DNA of 64,000 nucleotides from Aquipseudomonas alcaligenes MRY13-0052 (GCA_000474255.1 BATO01000020.1:16659-80658), one strand, 5' to 3'; shown: positions 29,150 through 40,742, counted from the first letter of the stretch. Program-made: numbers and translations. Notes: generated by a model not told the origin, from the letters alone.

Positions 29150-30748
29150 ATGCCGTCCAAGCCGTACCAAACCCTTGATCTAGACGCATTGGTTCGAGCC
29201 TCCCGGGTGCTCGTGCTGATGTGTGCCGCTGCGCTGGCAGGCTGCCAGAGCGCCGTTCACAAGCCCGAGGACGCGGGCCAGGACACCGACCTCGCCGTCG
29301 GCATGCAACAACAGACCCAGTGGCTGGAAGAAGTACCGGCCGAAGCACGCGAACCCCAGGACATCTGGGAGCGCATGCGCAAGGGCTTCGCCCTGCAGGA
29401 CGAGATCGGCGTCAACCCGCGCATCGAGCAGCAGCGCCTGTGGTTCGTCAGCAACCCCTCCTTCGTCGAGAACGCCAGCCAGCGCGGCAGCCTCTATATC
29501 CACTACATCGTCGAGCGTCTCGAAGAGCGCAAGATGCCGCTGGAACTGGCCCTGCTGCCGGTGATCGAGAGCGCCTACAACCCCTTCGCCTATTCCCGCG
29601 CCGATGCCGTGGGCCTGTGGCAGTTCATCCCGTCCACCGGCCGCCATTTCAACCTGCGCCAGACCAACTGGTACGACGGCCGCCGTGACATCACCGCCTC
29701 CACCAACGCGGCCATGGATTACCTCGGCCGCCTGCACGAGATGTTCAACGGCGACTGGCTGCTGGCTCTGGCCGCCTACAACGCCGGTGAAGGCACAGTG
29801 AGCCGCGCTATCGAGCGCAACCAGAAGCTGGGCCTGCCCACCGACTACTGGAACCTGCCGCTGCCCCAGGAAACCCGCGACTACGTGCCCAAGCTGCTGG
29901 CCCTGTCCCAGGTGGTAGGCGCGCCCGAAGCCTACGGTGTGAACCTCAGCCCCATCGCCAACGAGCCCTACTTCGAAGTGGTCGAGTTGAAGCAGCGCAT
30001 GGACCTCTCCCGCGTGGCCGCCATGGCCCAGGTGGACGAGGACGAGCTGTACCAGCTCAACCCCGCCTTCAAGAAACGCATCACCGTGGACGGCCCGCAG
30101 CAACTGCTGGTGCCCACCGAGAAGGCCGAGCTGCTGGCCGCCAACCTGTCGCTGATGAAGCCCCAGGACCTGGTGGAATGGCAGGAGTACAAGGTGCGCA
30201 ACGGCGACAGCCTGCACGGCATCGCCAACCGTTACCACGTGACGGTGAACACCCTGAAGGAGATCAACGGGCTTTCCGGCAACCACCTGCGCGTGGGCCA
30301 GGCCCTGAGCATCCCCGTGGAGCCGGGCGTGAAGCCGAGCCAGCCGCTGTTCCAGAACCTGGCCCGTGCCGAGGAGCGCCCGAGCACAACGGCCCGTACC
30401 TACAAGGTGAAGAGCGGCGACAACCTCTGGCAGATCGCCAAGCAGACCAAGGTCGACGTGAATGACCTCAAGCGCTGGAACCGCCTCTCCGGCAATTCGC
30501 TGAAAGTCGGCCAGAGCCTGGCCCTGCAGGCCCCCGGCCAGCCAAGCGCGAAAAGCACTGCGCGCATGGTCGCCGCGGTCGACAAGCCCGGCCGTGACGC
30601 GGCGACCTACTACAAGGTCAAGGAAGGCGACTCGCTCTATGTGATCGCCAAGCGCTTCAAGGTCGAGATGAAGCACCTGCAGCGCTGGAACCCACGCAGC
30701 GGCCACGCCCTCAAGCCGGGCCAGACCCTCACGCTCTACCTGCCCTGA
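29150..30748 (+). CDS. mltD: Membrane-bound lytic murein transglycosylase D, lipoprotein
   Basis: This protein has 532 residues. A lipoprotein signal ends in LAGC (Cys 32). The SLT domain shows the catalytic glutamate in LLPVIESAYNPFAYS, followed by AVGLWQFIPSTGR and LAAYNAGEGTV. Three LysM domains follow (YKVRNGDSLHGIA, YKVKSGDNLWQIA, YKVKEGDSLYVIA) that bind peptidoglycan. It cleaves murein glycan strands at the outer membrane. Its last 13 bp overlap the convergent HDOD gene. Confidence 0.95.
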   Translation: MPSKPYQTLDLDALVRASRVLVLMCAAALAGCQSAVHKPEDAGQDTDLAVGMQQQTQWLEEVPAEAREPQDIWERMRKGFALQDEIGVNPRIEQQRLWFVSNPSFVENASQRGSLYIHYIVERLEERKMPLELALLPVIESAYNPFAYSRADAVGLWQFIPSTGRHFNLRQTNWYDGRRDITASTNAAMDYLGRLHEMFNGDWLLALAAYNAGEGTVSRAIERNQKLGLPTDYWNLPLPQETRDYVPKLLALSQVVGAPEAYGVNLSPIANEPYFEVVELKQRMDLSRVAAMAQVDEDELYQLNPAFKKRITVDGPQQLLVPTEKAELLAANLSLMKPQDLVEWQEYKVRNGDSLHGIANRYHVTVNTLKEINGLSGNHLRVGQALSIPVEPGVKPSQPLFQNLARAEERPSTTARTYKVKSGDNLWQIAKQTKVDVNDLKRWNRLSGNSLKVGQSLALQAPGQPSAKSTARMVAAVDKPGRDAATYYKVKEGDSLYVIAKRFKVEMKHLQRWNPRSGHALKPGQTLTLYLP

Positions 30749-32187
30749 CCCTTGCTCAGCGCCTCCAGGCAGCGCCCGGCCAGCTGGGCGAAGCGCTGGA
30801 AGGCGACGAACTGCTCATGTTTCAAGGCCCTGCCCGATAGCCGGCAGTCGGCGTAGATCACCCCGATCTCCCGGCTGCCCGCGCGCAACGGCGCGACGAA
30901 GAACATGCCCTGGCCGAACCAGCGGCGCATGGGCTGGCTGACCAGTTCGTTGAGGCTGTAGCTCGCCGGAATCCCCATCCACAACGCCTCGCGGCTACGC
31001 AGCACGTAGCTGAACAGGTGCGGCTGCTCGGGCAACTCCGCCGGCAGCTCGAACTCGGTGAGCCAGTGCGCACTGCCCTCGCCCACCGCCCGCTTGGCGC
31101 GGAAGCGGGTCTGGCGGTCGGCGAGCACGGCGATCATCACCCGCTCCAGCCCCACGCCCTGGTGCAAGCCCTTGCACAGCGTGTCGAGAATCAGCCCAAC
31201 ATCGGCCCTGCTCGACACCATCATCCCCAGGTCCTGCAAGGCTTGCTGCATCAACAGCAGGTCGGGCTGCAGCAGCCGCGCCTTGCGCTGGGCCTGCTGC
31301 TGCAACAGCAGTTCGGGGTCGGTGTTGGGGATCAGCGCGCAGAGCTTGCTGGCACCGAAGGTCGCCGCCACCTTCACCGCCTCGTCGGCGCTGGCCAGCA
31401 CCTGCTGCATGGCCTCCTCGGGGGTGACGCCGATGAAGGTCGCCAACTGTTCCACCAGCTTGCCCATCTGCGCCGAGTCCCAGCCCTCCAGGGCCGCCTC
31501 GCTGATGCGCACGCCGAGGTTCACGGCCTTCACCGACGGGTCGTTCTGCGCGCCGCCGCCCTGGGCCAGGGCGACGATCTCGCCGAGGTTCCAGCTCTTC
31601 ACCAGGCCACCGCTGAGCTGGCGGAAGCTGGTGCCCAGCACCTGGCGCACCGCCTCGTCCTCGTCGGCACCCGGCTGTGCCAGGGCACTGGCCAGCTCGT
31701 CGGCCTGCTCGCCGCCGCAGCCCCAGAAGGCCAGCTCGCCCAGGTGGTAGAGCAAGGCGGCGATGAACACTTCCTCCTGGTCCCGGGTGAGCACGTAGCC
31801 GGCGATGTTGCGTGCCTGCACGGCGGCATGGAAGGAGCGCGCGAGCAGCTCCTGCAGTTGCTCGCGCGGTGCGCGGGTGAGCAGGCCATCGATCAGCGAC
31901 AGCGAGAGACCGATCAGCCGCACGTTGTCGAAACCGATCAGCACGATGGCCCGCGAAATGGTGCGGATGGTCTCCTGGGAGGGGTTGTAATAGACGCTAT
32001 TGCCGACCCGCAGCACCTTGGAGGTGAGCGCGGCGTCGCGCAAGAGCACGTCGGCCAACTGCTGGACCGACGCCTTGTCGTGTTGCGCCAGCTTGTGCAG
32101 GTCCTGCACCACCGCGGCGAGAGCGGGCAAATCCGCCTGATTGAGCCTGTCGATCCATGACTGCAAACCATGGCTACGTGAACCCAA
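30736..32187 (-). CDS. HDOD-domain protein with C-terminal GAF domain
   Basis: This protein has 483 residues. The N-terminal half is an HDOD domain (LPALAAVVQDLHKLAQHDKAS, then VLRVGNSVYYNP, then AALLYHLGELAFWGCG), an HD-like domain without the full catalytic HD pair, usually regulatory. The C-terminal third is GAF-like (GLILDTLCKGLHQGVGLERVMIAVLAD ... FFVAPLRAGSREIGVIYAD). The start is a TTG at 32187 with AGGGG upstream; no ATG fits better. The combination suggests a signalling role downstream of two-component or c-di-GMP systems, as inference. It overlaps mltD at the 3' ends. Confidence 0.88.
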   Translation of the reverse strand: MGSRSHGLQSWIDRLNQADLPALAAVVQDLHKLAQHDKASVQQLADVLLRDAALTSKVLRVGNSVYYNPSQETIRTISRAIVLIGFDNVRLIGLSLSLIDGLLTRAPREQLQELLARSFHAAVQARNIAGYVLTRDQEEVFIAALLYHLGELAFWGCGGEQADELASALAQPGADEDEAVRQVLGTSFRQLSGGLVKSWNLGEIVALAQGGGAQNDPSVKAVNLGVRISEAALEGWDSAQMGKLVEQLATFIGVTPEEAMQQVLASADEAVKVAATFGASKLCALIPNTDPELLLQQQAQRKARLLQPDLLLMQQALQDLGMMVSSRADVGLILDTLCKGLHQGVGLERVMIAVLADRQTRFRAKRAVGEGSAHWLTEFELPAELPEQPHLFSYVLRSREALWMGIPASYSLNELVSQPMRRWFGQGMFFVAPLRAGSREIGVIYADCRLSGRALKHEQFVAFQRFAQLAGRCLEALSKGQGR

Positions 32188-32427
32188 GATAGGAACCCCT
32201 GCACGTTTTCCCGAAGTGTAGTCAAAATGCTGGCCATCCGGCCTGGGGCCAGCCCTTTTTCCAGTGGATACAAGCTGTTACTGTACCTGTCGAAACGCCC
32301 GTCCGACGGCTCCCGCCGAGGGCCCAGAGAAGATGAAGCCGGCGGCTGGCCCGTCCGAGGTTCCCATGCCCTGCCAGGCTCACGACCCCACCCCAGACCA
32401 CCCTGCCATGGACCGGACACACGCCTG

Positions 32428-34258
32428 ATGCGTCGCCTCCTCCTCCTGCTGATCAGCCTGGCCGCCAGTGGCCCCGGTGGCCGCGACCATCAGCGAGAGC
32501 CATGGCTATGCCCAGTTCGGCGCACTCAAGTACCCCGAGACCTTCAGCCACTTCGACTGGGTCAACCCCGACGCCCCCAAGGGCGGCACCCTGCGGGTGA
32601 TGGCCTTCGGTACCTTCGACACCCTCAACCCTTACACCTTCAAGGGCAGCAGCCCGGTCTCCACGCCCAACTTCCTGCAATACGGCGTGACCGAGCTGAA
32701 CGAGCCGCTGATGGCCGGCACCGGGGCCTACGACCCCTCGGGCGACGAGCCGGCGTCCAGCTACGGGCTGATCGCCAGGAGCGTGGAGTACAACGAGGAC
32801 CGCAGCTGGGTGGTGTTCAACCTGCGCCCGGAAGCGCGCTTTCACGACGGTCAGCCGATCACCGCCTACGACGTCGCCTTCTCCTACCGCACCCTGGTGA
32901 GCAGCGGCCACCCGCAGTACCGCACTAGCCTGCAGGAAGTGCAGCGAGTCGACATCCTCAACCGCCACCGCATCCGTTTCGTGCTCAAGCGCGCGGGCAA
33001 CCCGCTGCTGATCCTGCGTCTGGGCGAGATGCCGGTACTGCCGCAACACTATTGGAAGAACCGCGACTTCAAGGCCACCAGCTTCGATGTGCCCCTGGGC
33101 AGCGGCCCCTATCGCATCACCCAGGTACGCCCCGGGCGCGGGCTGGTGTTCGAGCGGGTCAAGGACTGGTGGGGCGAGAAGCTGCCGGTGAACCGCGGCA
33201 AGTACAACTTCGACCGCGTCGAGGTGGAGTTCTACCGCGACAGCAACGTCGCCTTCGAAGCCTTCAAGGCCGGCGAATTCGATTTCTACATCGAGCACCA
33301 GGCGAAGAACTGGGCCAACGGCTACCGCTTCCCGGCCATCGCCCGGGGCGACGTGATCCGCGCGGAGATCCCCCACCAGATTCCCACCCAGACCCAGGCG
33401 CTGTTCATGAACACCCGCCGCGCGACCTTCCAGGATCGCCGCGTGCGCGAGGCCATGGGCCTGATGTTCGATTTCGAGTGGACCAACCGCGCGCTGTTCA
33501 ACAACGCCTATGCGCGGGCCCGCAGCTACTACCCCAACAGCGAGTTCGAGGCCACCGGCAAACCCGAAGGCCAGGAGTGGCTGCTGCTTTCGCCCTACCG
33601 CGAGCAACTGCCGGCGAAGCAGTTCACCGAGCCCTTCAAGGTGCCGGAAACCGATGGCCGTGGCATTCCCAGGGAAACCCTGCGCCGTGCATTGGGTCTA
33701 TTGGCCGACGCCGGCTGGAAGCTCTCCGGCCAGCGTCTGCTCAACAGCCGTGGCGAACCGCTGCGTTTCGAAATCCTGCTGGTCAATCCGAACCTTGAAC
33801 GCATCCTCCAGCCCTACAGCGAAAACCTCGCCAGCATCGGCATCGACGTCACCCTGCGGACCGTCGACCGCGCCCAGTACAAGCAACGCCTGGACCATTT
33901 CGACTACGACATGATCCTGATGACCCTGGCCCAGACCCTCAGCCCCGGACTGGAGCAGTCGCTCTACTTCCACTCCAGCCAGGCCTCGGTGAAGGGCAGC
34001 AAGAACTACGCGGGCATCGCCAACCCGGTGGTGGACGCCATGGTCGAGAAACTCCTCGGCGCCCAGACCCGCGACGAGCAGGTGGCCGCCGGCCGCGCCC
34101 TGGACCGCACGCTGCTCTGGCAGCACTACAGCATTCCCAACTGGTACATCAACTACCACCGCCTGGCGTACCGCAACAGGTTCGCCTTCGTCACCACGCC
34201 GCCCTATACCCTGGGCCTGCGCGCCTGGTGGCTGAAGCCCACGGAGAAATCCCGATGA
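32428..34258 (+). CDS. nppA1: Peptide ABC transporter substrate-binding protein NppA1, signal peptide frameshifted
   Basis: The mature part (from about 32476) is a family-5 solute-binding protein: [32 protein letters not shown], then AGEFDFYIEHQAKNWA and the C-terminal NWYINYHRLAYRN. An ideal signal peptide, MRRLLLLLISLAAS, starts at ATG 32428 but is in the other frame. A one-base excess, best placed in the C4 run 32472-32475, separates it from the mature frame; removing one C gives LAASGPVAATIS. Downstream of a stop at 32450 in the mature frame the only start is GTG 32468, which would give a protein without an export signal. The following gene overlaps by 4 bp. In P. aeruginosa nppA1A2BCD imports peptidyl-nucleoside antibiotics and peptides. 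Confidence 0.82.
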
Positions 34259-36126
34259 GCAAGACCCTGCGCTCCCTTTGCCTGAGCGGCTGCGGCGCAT
34301 TGCTGCTGACCCTCGCCGGTATCGCCCATGCCGAGCCCCGGCACGCGATCACCCTCTACGACGAGGCGCCCAAGTACCCGGCGAACTTCAAGCACTTCAG
34401 TTGGGTGAACCCCGACGCGCCCAAGGGCGGCACCTTGCGCCTTTCCGGCTACGGCGGCTTCGACAGCCTCAACGAGTTCATCCCCAAGGGCACCGCGGCG
34501 GGCCAGTTGGGGCTTATCCACGACACCCTGACCTACCACTCCCCCGACGAGCCCTTCACCGAATACGGGCTGCTCGCCGAGAAGATCGAGAAAGCGCCGG
34601 ACAACAGCTACGTGCGCTTCTACCTGAACCCCAAGGCACGCTTCAATGACGGCACCCCGGTGACCTCGGACGACGTGGTGTTCACCTTCAACACCCTGGT
34701 CGAGCACGGCGATCCGATGTACCGCCACTACTACTCCGACGTGGCCCAGGTGGTGGCCGAGGACAAGCAGCGCGTGCGCTTCGACTTCAAGCACCCGGGC
34801 AACCGCGAATTGCCGCTGATCCTCGGGCAGATCCAGGTGCTGCCCAAGCACTGGTGGGCCACCCGCGACTTCTCCAAGAACACCCTGGAGCCGCCACTGG
34901 GCAGCGGCCCCTACCGCATCACCAAGGTGGACGCCGGACGGGCGATCCGCTTCGAGCGGGTCAAGGACTGGTGGGGCAAGGACCTGCCGGTGAACCGCGG
35001 CTACTACAACTTCGACGTCATCACCGTGGACTACTACCGCGACATGTCGGTGGCGCTGGAGGCCTTCAAGGCCGGCCAGTTCGACTTCAACCTCGAATAC
35101 TCCGCCAAGGACTGGGCCACCGGCTACGACAGCCCGGCCCTGCGCGCCGGCAAGATCATCAAGCAGGCCATCCCCAACCACAATCCGGTGGGCATGCAGG
35201 GCTTCGCCTTTAACATCCGCCGGCCGCTGTTCCAGGACCGCCGCGTGCGCGAGGCAATCGCCTCGCTGTTCGACTTCGAGTGGACCAACAAGCAGCTGTT
35301 CTTCGGCTCCTACAAGCGCACCCGGAGCTTCTTCGAGAACTCGGAAATGGCCGCCACCGGCCTGCCCAGCGAAGCCGAGCTGAAGATCCTCGAACCCTTG
35401 CGCGGGCAGATCCCCGACGAGGTCTTCGGCGAGGTGTTCCAGCCGCCGGTGAGCGATGGCAGCGGCATCATCCGCGAGCAGAAGCGCCGCGCCTACAAGC
35501 TGCTGACCGACGCCGGCTACCGCATCGAGAACGACAAGATGGTCGGCCCCGACGGCAAACCCCTGGCCTTCGAGATCATGATCGCCCAGGCCAACCTGGA
35601 GCGGGTGATCCTGCCGTTCAAGCGCAACCTGTCCGAGCTGGGCATCGACCTGACCATCCGCCGCGTCGACGTCTCGCAGTACATGAACCGCCTGCGCTCG
35701 CGGGACTACGACATGGTCCCCGGCACCTGGGGCCAATCCAACTCGCCGGGCAACGAGCAGATGGAGTTCTGGCACTCGCGCAGTGCCGACAGCGCCGGCA
35801 GCCGCAACTTCATCGGCCTGCGCGACCCGGCCATCGACAAGCTGGTGGAGGGCCTGATCCGCGCCGACTCGCGGCAGAGCCTGATCGACCACTCCCGCGC
35901 CCTCGACCGGGTGCTGCTGTGGGGCAATTACGTGGTGCCCAACTACTACGTGGACACCTGGCGCGTGGCCTACTGGAACCAGTTCGACCGCCCCGCCACC
36001 ACGCCGCTCTATGACTTCGGCATGCTCACCTGGTGGAAGAAGCCCGACGCCAAGGCCGACGCCCCCGAGCAGGCCGACGCTGACGCCGCCCCGGCCGACA
36101 CCGCACAGACCGAGGAAGCGCAGTAA
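34255..36126 (+). CDS. nppA2: Peptide ABC transporter substrate-binding protein NppA2 (YejA-like)
   Basis: This protein has 623 residues from ATG 34255 (ATGA overlap with nppA1). The Sec signal peptide is [26 protein letters not shown]. The mature family-5 protein has the same landmarks as its neighbour ([47 protein letters not shown]), so the two arose by tandem duplication. The C-terminal tail is Ala/Asp/Glu-rich low complexity ([16 protein letters not shown]). It delivers peptides or peptidyl compounds to NppBC in the inner membrane. Confidence 0.9.
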   Translation: MSKTLRSLCLSGCGALLLTLAGIAHAEPRHAITLYDEAPKYPANFKHFSWVNPDAPKGGTLRLSGYGGFDSLNEFIPKGTAAGQLGLIHDTLTYHSPDEPFTEYGLLAEKIEKAPDNSYVRFYLNPKARFNDGTPVTSDDVVFTFNTLVEHGDPMYRHYYSDVAQVVAEDKQRVRFDFKHPGNRELPLILGQIQVLPKHWWATRDFSKNTLEPPLGSGPYRITKVDAGRAIRFERVKDWWGKDLPVNRGYYNFDVITVDYYRDMSVALEAFKAGQFDFNLEYSAKDWATGYDSPALRAGKIIKQAIPNHNPVGMQGFAFNIRRPLFQDRRVREAIASLFDFEWTNKQLFFGSYKRTRSFFENSEMAATGLPSEAELKILEPLRGQIPDEVFGEVFQPPVSDGSGIIREQKRRAYKLLTDAGYRIENDKMVGPDGKPLAFEIMIAQANLERVILPFKRNLSELGIDLTIRRVDVSQYMNRLRSRDYDMVPGTWGQSNSPGNEQMEFWHSRSADSAGSRNFIGLRDPAIDKLVEGLIRADSRQSLIDHSRALDRVLLWGNYVVPNYYVDTWRVAYWNQFDRPATTPLYDFGMLTWWKKPDAKADAPEQADADAAPADTAQTEEAQ

Positions 36127-37211
36127 TGCTCGCCTACATCCTGCGGCGCCTGCTGCTGATCATCCCTACCCTGTTCGGCATCCTGCTGATCAACTTCATC
36201 ATCATCCAGGCCGCCCCCGGCGGCCCCGTGGAGCAGATGATCGCCAAGCTGGAAGGCTTCGACGCGGCCGCAGGCGGGGCCACCGGGCGCATCTCCGGTG
36301 GCGGCGCCGAGGTCTCCGTGGCCGGCTCCAACTACCGCGGCGCCCAGGGCCTGGACCCGGAGCTGATCAAGGAAATCGAGAAAATGTACGGCTTCGACAA
36401 GCCGGCCCACGAACGCTTCTGGCTGATGATCAAGAACTACCTGCACTTCGACTTCGGCAACAGCTTCTTCCGCGACGCCAAGGTCACCGACCTGATCATC
36501 GAGAAAATGCCGGTGTCGATCTCCCTGGGGCTGTGGAGCACACTGATCATGTACCTGGTCTCGGTGCCCCTGGGCATCGCCAAGGCGGTGCGCCACGGCA
36601 ACGCCTTCGACGTCTGGACCAGCACCGCGATCATCGTCGGCTACGCCATACCCGCCTTCCTCTTCGCCATCCTGCTGATCGTGCTGTTCGCCGGCGGCAG
36701 CTACTACGACTGGTTCCCCCTGCGCGGGCTGACCTCCAACAACTTCGACGAACTGAGCCTGGGCGGCAAGCTGCTGGACTACCTCTGGCACCTGGCGCTG
36801 CCGGTGCTGGCGCTGGTGATCGGCAACTTCGCCACCCTCACCTTCCTGACCAAGAACAGCTTCCTCGACGAGATCAACAAGCAGTACGTGATCACCGCCC
36901 GCGCCAAGGGCCTGTCGGAGAGCCGCGTGCTCTACGGCCATGTGTTCCGCAACGCCATGCTGCTGATCATCGCCGGCTTCCCCGCCGCCTTCATCGGCAT
37001 GTTCTTCACCGGCTCGCTGCTGATCGAGGTGATCTTCTCCCTCGATGGCCTGGGCCTGCTGAGCTTCGAATCAGCGCTGAACCGCGACTACCCCGTGGTG
37101 TTCGGCACCCTGTTCATCTTCACCCTGCTGGGACTGATCGTGAAACTGATCGGCGACATCACCTACACCCTGGTCGATCCGCGCATCGACTTCGAAAGCC
37201 GGGAGGGCTGA
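36126..37211 (+). CDS. nppB: Peptide ABC transporter permease NppB (YejB-like)
   Basis: This protein has 361 residues. The N-terminal helix ([24 protein letters not shown]) begins an oligopeptide-type permease. A periplasmic loop rich in Gly follows, then about five more helices with the EAA-type loop around [23 protein letters not shown]. The start overlaps the nppA2 stop by one base (TAATG). It pairs with NppC to form the membrane channel. Confidence 0.9.
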   Translation: MLAYILRRLLLIIPTLFGILLINFIIIQAAPGGPVEQMIAKLEGFDAAAGGATGRISGGGAEVSVAGSNYRGAQGLDPELIKEIEKMYGFDKPAHERFWLMIKNYLHFDFGNSFFRDAKVTDLIIEKMPVSISLGLWSTLIMYLVSVPLGIAKAVRHGNAFDVWTSTAIIVGYAIPAFLFAILLIVLFAGGSYYDWFPLRGLTSNNFDELSLGGKLLDYLWHLALPVLALVIGNFATLTFLTKNSFLDEINKQYVITARAKGLSESRVLYGHVFRNAMLLIIAGFPAAFIGMFFTGSLLIEVIFSLDGLGLLSFESALNRDYPVVFGTLFIFTLLGLIVKLIGDITYTLVDPRIDFESREG

Positions 37212-37212
37212 C

Positions 37213-38232
37213 ATGCAACTCTCGCCAATCAATCGACGTCGCTTCGAGCGCTTCAAGGCCAACAAGCGTGGCTGGTGGTCGCTCTGGCTGTTCCTCGTGC
37301 TGTTCATCGCCAGCCTGGGCGCCGAACTCATCGCCAACGACAAGCCGCTGGCCGTGCGCTACGACGGCGGGTGGTACTTCCCGGTGTTCAAGCGCTACCC
37401 GGAAACCGCCTTCGGTGGCGAATTCCCCCTGGAAGCCAACTACAAGACGCCCTACATCCGCGAGCTGATCGCCGCCAAGGACGGGCAGATGATCTGGCCG
37501 CCGGTGCCCTTCAGCTACGAGACAATCAACTACGACCTCAAGGTGCCGGCCCCCGCGCCGCCCTCCGCCGACAACCTGCTGGGCACCGACGACCAGGGCC
37601 GCGACGTGCTGGCGCGGGTGATCTACGGCTTCCGCATCTCGGTGCTGTTCGCCCTGACGCTGACCATCCTCAGCTCCATCATCGGCGTGATCGCCGGCGC
37701 CCTGCAGGGCTTCTACGGCGGCTGGGTGGACCTGGCCGGGCAGCGCTTCCTTGAAATCTGGTCGGGCCTGCCGGTGCTCTACCTGCTGATCATCCTGGCC
37801 AGCTTCGTGCAGCCGAACTTCTGGTGGCTGCTGGGCATCATGCTGCTGTTCTCCTGGATGAGCCTGGTGGACGTGGTGCGCGCGGAGTTCCTCCGCGGCC
37901 GCAACCTGGAGTACGTGCGCGCAGCCCGGGCGCTGGGCATGCAGAACGGCGCGATCATGTTCCGCCACATCCTGCCCAACGCCATGGTCTCGACCATGAC
38001 CTTCATGCCCTTCATCCTCACCGGCGCCATCGGCACCCTCACCGCCCTGGACTTCCTCGGCTTCGGCCTGCCGCCCGGCGCGCCGTCCCTGGGCGAGCTG
38101 GTCTCCCAGGGCAAGGCCAACCTGCAGGCCCCCTGGCTGGGCATCAGCGCCTTCGCCGTACTCGGCGTGATGCTGACCCTGCTGGTGTTCATCGGCGAAG
38201 CCGCCCGCGATGCCTTCGACCCGAGGAAGTGA
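37213..38232 (+). CDS. nppC: Peptide ABC transporter permease NppC (YejE-like)
   Basis: This protein has 339 residues. A basic N-terminus (INRRRFERFKANKRGWWSLW) leads into the first helix. The DPP/OPP-type C-subunit motif GTDDQGRDVLARVIYGFRIS and the EAA loop VRAARALGMQNGAIMFRHILPNAM are clear. It starts 1 bp after the nppB stop with GGGAGGG upstream, and nppD follows after 1 bp. Confidence 0.92.
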   Translation: MQLSPINRRRFERFKANKRGWWSLWLFLVLFIASLGAELIANDKPLAVRYDGGWYFPVFKRYPETAFGGEFPLEANYKTPYIRELIAAKDGQMIWPPVPFSYETINYDLKVPAPAPPSADNLLGTDDQGRDVLARVIYGFRISVLFALTLTILSSIIGVIAGALQGFYGGWVDLAGQRFLEIWSGLPVLYLLIILASFVQPNFWWLLGIMLLFSWMSLVDVVRAEFLRGRNLEYVRAARALGMQNGAIMFRHILPNAMVSTMTFMPFILTGAIGTLTALDFLGFGLPPGAPSLGELVSQGKANLQAPWLGISAFAVLGVMLTLLVFIGEAARDAFDPRK

Positions 38233-38233
38233 G

Positions 38234-39841
38234 ATGAGCGAGAACCTGATTGAAATCCGCGACCTCGCGGTCGAATTCGTCACCGGCCAGCACACCCAGC
38301 GGGTGATCGAGGGCGTGAGCTTCGACATCCGCAAGGGCGAGACCCTGGCCCTGGTGGGCGAGTCCGGCTCGGGCAAGTCGGTCACCGCGCACTCCATCCT
38401 GCGCCTGCTGCCCTACCCGCTGGCCCGCCACCCCGCCGGCAGCATCACCTACGCCGGCAAGGACCTGCTCAAGCTGCCCGAGGCCAAGCTGCGCGGCATC
38501 CGTGGCAACCGCATCGCCATGGTCTTCCAGGAGCCCATGACCTCGCTCAACCCGCTGCACAGCATCGAGAAGCAGATCAAGGAAGTGCTGGCCCTGCACA
38601 AGGGCATCAGCGGCAAGGCCGCCACCCAGCGCACCCTGGAGCTGCTGGAGCTGGTGGGCATCCCGGAGCCGGCCAAGCGCCTCAAGGCCTACCCCCACGA
38701 ACTCTCCGGTGGCCAGCGCCAGCGGGTGATGATCGCCATGGCCCTGGCCAACGAGCCGGAGCTGCTGATCGCCGACGAGCCGACCACCGCGCTGGACGTC
38801 ACCGTGCAGCTGAAGATCCTCGAGCTGCTCAAGGAATTGCAGGCCCGCCTGGGCATGGCGCTGCTGCTGATCACCCACGATCTGAACCTGGTGCGACGTA
38901 TCGCGCATCGCGTATGTGTCATGCAGCGCGGTTGCATCGTCGAACAGGCGTCGTGTGAAGAATTGTTCCGTGCACCGCAGCATCCCTACACCCGGGAACT
39001 GCTCGCCGCCGAGCCTTCGGGCAAGCCGGTGGACAGCCCGCAGGGGCCGCCGTTGCTGGAAGTTGACGACCTGCGTGTGTGGTTCCCGGTGAAAAAGGGA
39101 TTGCTGCGACGCACGGTCGACCATGTGAAAGCCGTGGACGGCATCGACTTCACCCTGCACCAGGGCCAGACCCTGGGCATCGTGGGTGAAAGCGGTTCCG
39201 GCAAGTCCACGCTGGGCCTGGCGATTCTCCGGCTGCTCGGCAGCCAGGGCGCCATCCGCTTCCAGGGCCAGCCCCTGGATGGGCTTTCGCAGAAGGATGT
39301 ACGGCCGTTCCGGCGCCAAATGCAGGTGGTGTTCCAGGACCCCTTCGGCAGCCTGAGCCCACGCATGTGCGTGGGCCAGATCGTCGGGGAAGGCCTGCGG
39401 ATCCATGGCATGGGCACCGAGGCGGAGCAGGAACAGGCCATCATCGACGCGCTCCTGGAGGTAGGACTGGACCCGGAAACCCGGAACCGCTACCCCCACG
39501 AGTTTTCCGGCGGGCAACGGCAACGGATCGCCATTGCCCGGGCATTGGTGCTGAAACCGGCGCTGATACTGCTGGACGAGCCCACTTCGGCGCTCGACCG
39601 GACGGTGCAGCGCCAAGTGGTGGAGTTACTGCGTTCGTTGCAGGCCAAGTACAACCTGACCTACCTGTTCATCAGCCATGACCTGGCGGTGGTCAGGGCC
39701 CTGAGCCACCACCTGATGGTGGTCAAGCACGGCAAGGTGGTTGAACAGGGGCCTGCCGAGGCGATCTTCGCCGCACCGCAGCACACTTATACGAAGCAGT
39801 TGCTGGAAGCCGCATTCCTGGCTCCGGAAACTGCCAATTAA
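38234..39841 (+). CDS. nppD: Peptide ABC transporter duplicated ATP-binding protein NppD (YejF-like)
   Basis: This protein has 535 residues with two fused ABC domains. Each has a Walker A GESGSGKS (about residues 42-49 and about 320), a signature ([15 protein letters not shown] and [15 protein letters not shown]), and Walker B ([12 protein letters not shown] and [12 protein letters not shown]). Both nucleotide sites look active. It is the energiser for NppBC. The start is ATG 38234; an in-frame ATG 24 bp upstream lies inside nppC. fabI follows after 20 bp, so read-through into fabI is likely unless it has its own promoter. Confidence 0.94.
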   Translation: MSENLIEIRDLAVEFVTGQHTQRVIEGVSFDIRKGETLALVGESGSGKSVTAHSILRLLPYPLARHPAGSITYAGKDLLKLPEAKLRGIRGNRIAMVFQEPMTSLNPLHSIEKQIKEVLALHKGISGKAATQRTLELLELVGIPEPAKRLKAYPHELSGGQRQRVMIAMALANEPELLIADEPTTALDVTVQLKILELLKELQARLGMALLLITHDLNLVRRIAHRVCVMQRGCIVEQASCEELFRAPQHPYTRELLAAEPSGKPVDSPQGPPLLEVDDLRVWFPVKKGLLRRTVDHVKAVDGIDFTLHQGQTLGIVGESGSGKSTLGLAILRLLGSQGAIRFQGQPLDGLSQKDVRPFRRQMQVVFQDPFGSLSPRMCVGQIVGEGLRIHGMGTEAEQEQAIIDALLEVGLDPETRNRYPHEFSGGQRQRIAIARALVLKPALILLDEPTSALDRTVQRQVVELLRSLQAKYNLTYLFISHDLAVVRALSHHLMVVKHGKVVEQGPAEAIFAAPQHTYTKQLLEAAFLAPETAN

Positions 39842-39861
39842 CCAGAAGAGGAAGAACGCAC

Positions 39862-40656
39862 ATGGGTTTTCTCGCCGGTAAGCGCGTACTGATCGTTGGC
39901 GTCGCCAGCAAACTGTCCATCGCATCGGGCATCGCTGCTGCCATGCACCGTGAGGGCGCCGAGCTCGCCTTCACCTACCAGAACGAAAAGCTGAAGGGCC
40001 GTGTGGAAGAGTTCGCCGCAGGCTGGGGTTCCAACGCCGACCTGTGCTTCCCTTGCGACGTCGCCAATGACGACGAGATCGCAGCCGTATTCGAAGCCCT
40101 GGGCAAGAAGTGGGACGGCCTGGACATCATCGTCCACTCCGTCGGCTTCGCCCCGGGTGACCAACTGGATGGCGACTTCACCGACGTCACCACCCGCGAA
40201 GGCTTCCGCATCGCCCACGACATCAGCGCCTACAGCTTCGTGGCCCTGGCCAAGGCCGGTCGCGAGCTGATGAAGGGCCGCAACGGCAGCCTGTTGACCC
40301 TGTCCTACCTGGGCGCGGAACGCACCATGCCCAACTACAACGTGATGGGCATGGCCAAGGCCAGCCTGGAAGCGGGCGTCCGCTACCTGGCCGGCAGCCT
40401 CGGCCCGGAAGGCACCCGCGTCAACGCCATCTCCGCCGGCCCGATCCGCACCCTGGCTGCCTCCGGCATCAAGAGCTTCCGCAAGATGCTCGCCGCCAAC
40501 GAGAAGCAGACCCCGCTGCGCCGCAACGTCACCATCGAGGAAGTCGGCAACGCCGGCGCCTTCATCTGCTCCGACCTGGCGTCGGGCATCAGCGGTGAAA
40601 TCCTCTACGTCGACGGTGGCTTCAACACCACCGCCATGGGCGCGATCGAAGACTGA
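39862..40656 (+). CDS. fabI: Enoyl-[acyl-carrier-protein] reductase (NADH) FabI
   Basis: This protein has 264 residues. FabI-type divergent SDR features are present: [31 protein letters not shown], and the catalytic Tyr-x6-Lys in [22 protein letters not shown]. It catalyses the last step of each fatty-acid elongation cycle and is the triclosan target. GAGGAAG precedes the ATG. It ends in a strong terminator. Confidence 0.96.
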   Translation: MGFLAGKRVLIVGVASKLSIASGIAAAMHREGAELAFTYQNEKLKGRVEEFAAGWGSNADLCFPCDVANDDEIAAVFEALGKKWDGLDIIVHSVGFAPGDQLDGDFTDVTTREGFRIAHDISAYSFVALAKAGRELMKGRNGSLLTLSYLGAERTMPNYNVMGMAKASLEAGVRYLAGSLGPEGTRVNAISAGPIRTLAASGIKSFRKMLAANEKQTPLRRNVTIEEVGNAGAFICSDLASGISGEILYVDGGFNTTAMGAIED

Positions 40657-40670
40657 TCTCCCCGGACGTG

Positions 40671-40698
40671 AAAAAGCCCGCCTGATGGCGGGCTTTTT
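40671..40698 (+). terminator. Terminator after fabI
   Basis: Stem AAAAAGCCCGCC / GGCGGGCTTTTT with loop TGAT. Confidence 0.9.
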
Positions 40699-40742
40699 CA
40701 TGGGCGCTCGAAACGCACCGGTGCTCAACCTGTCGTCCGGAC

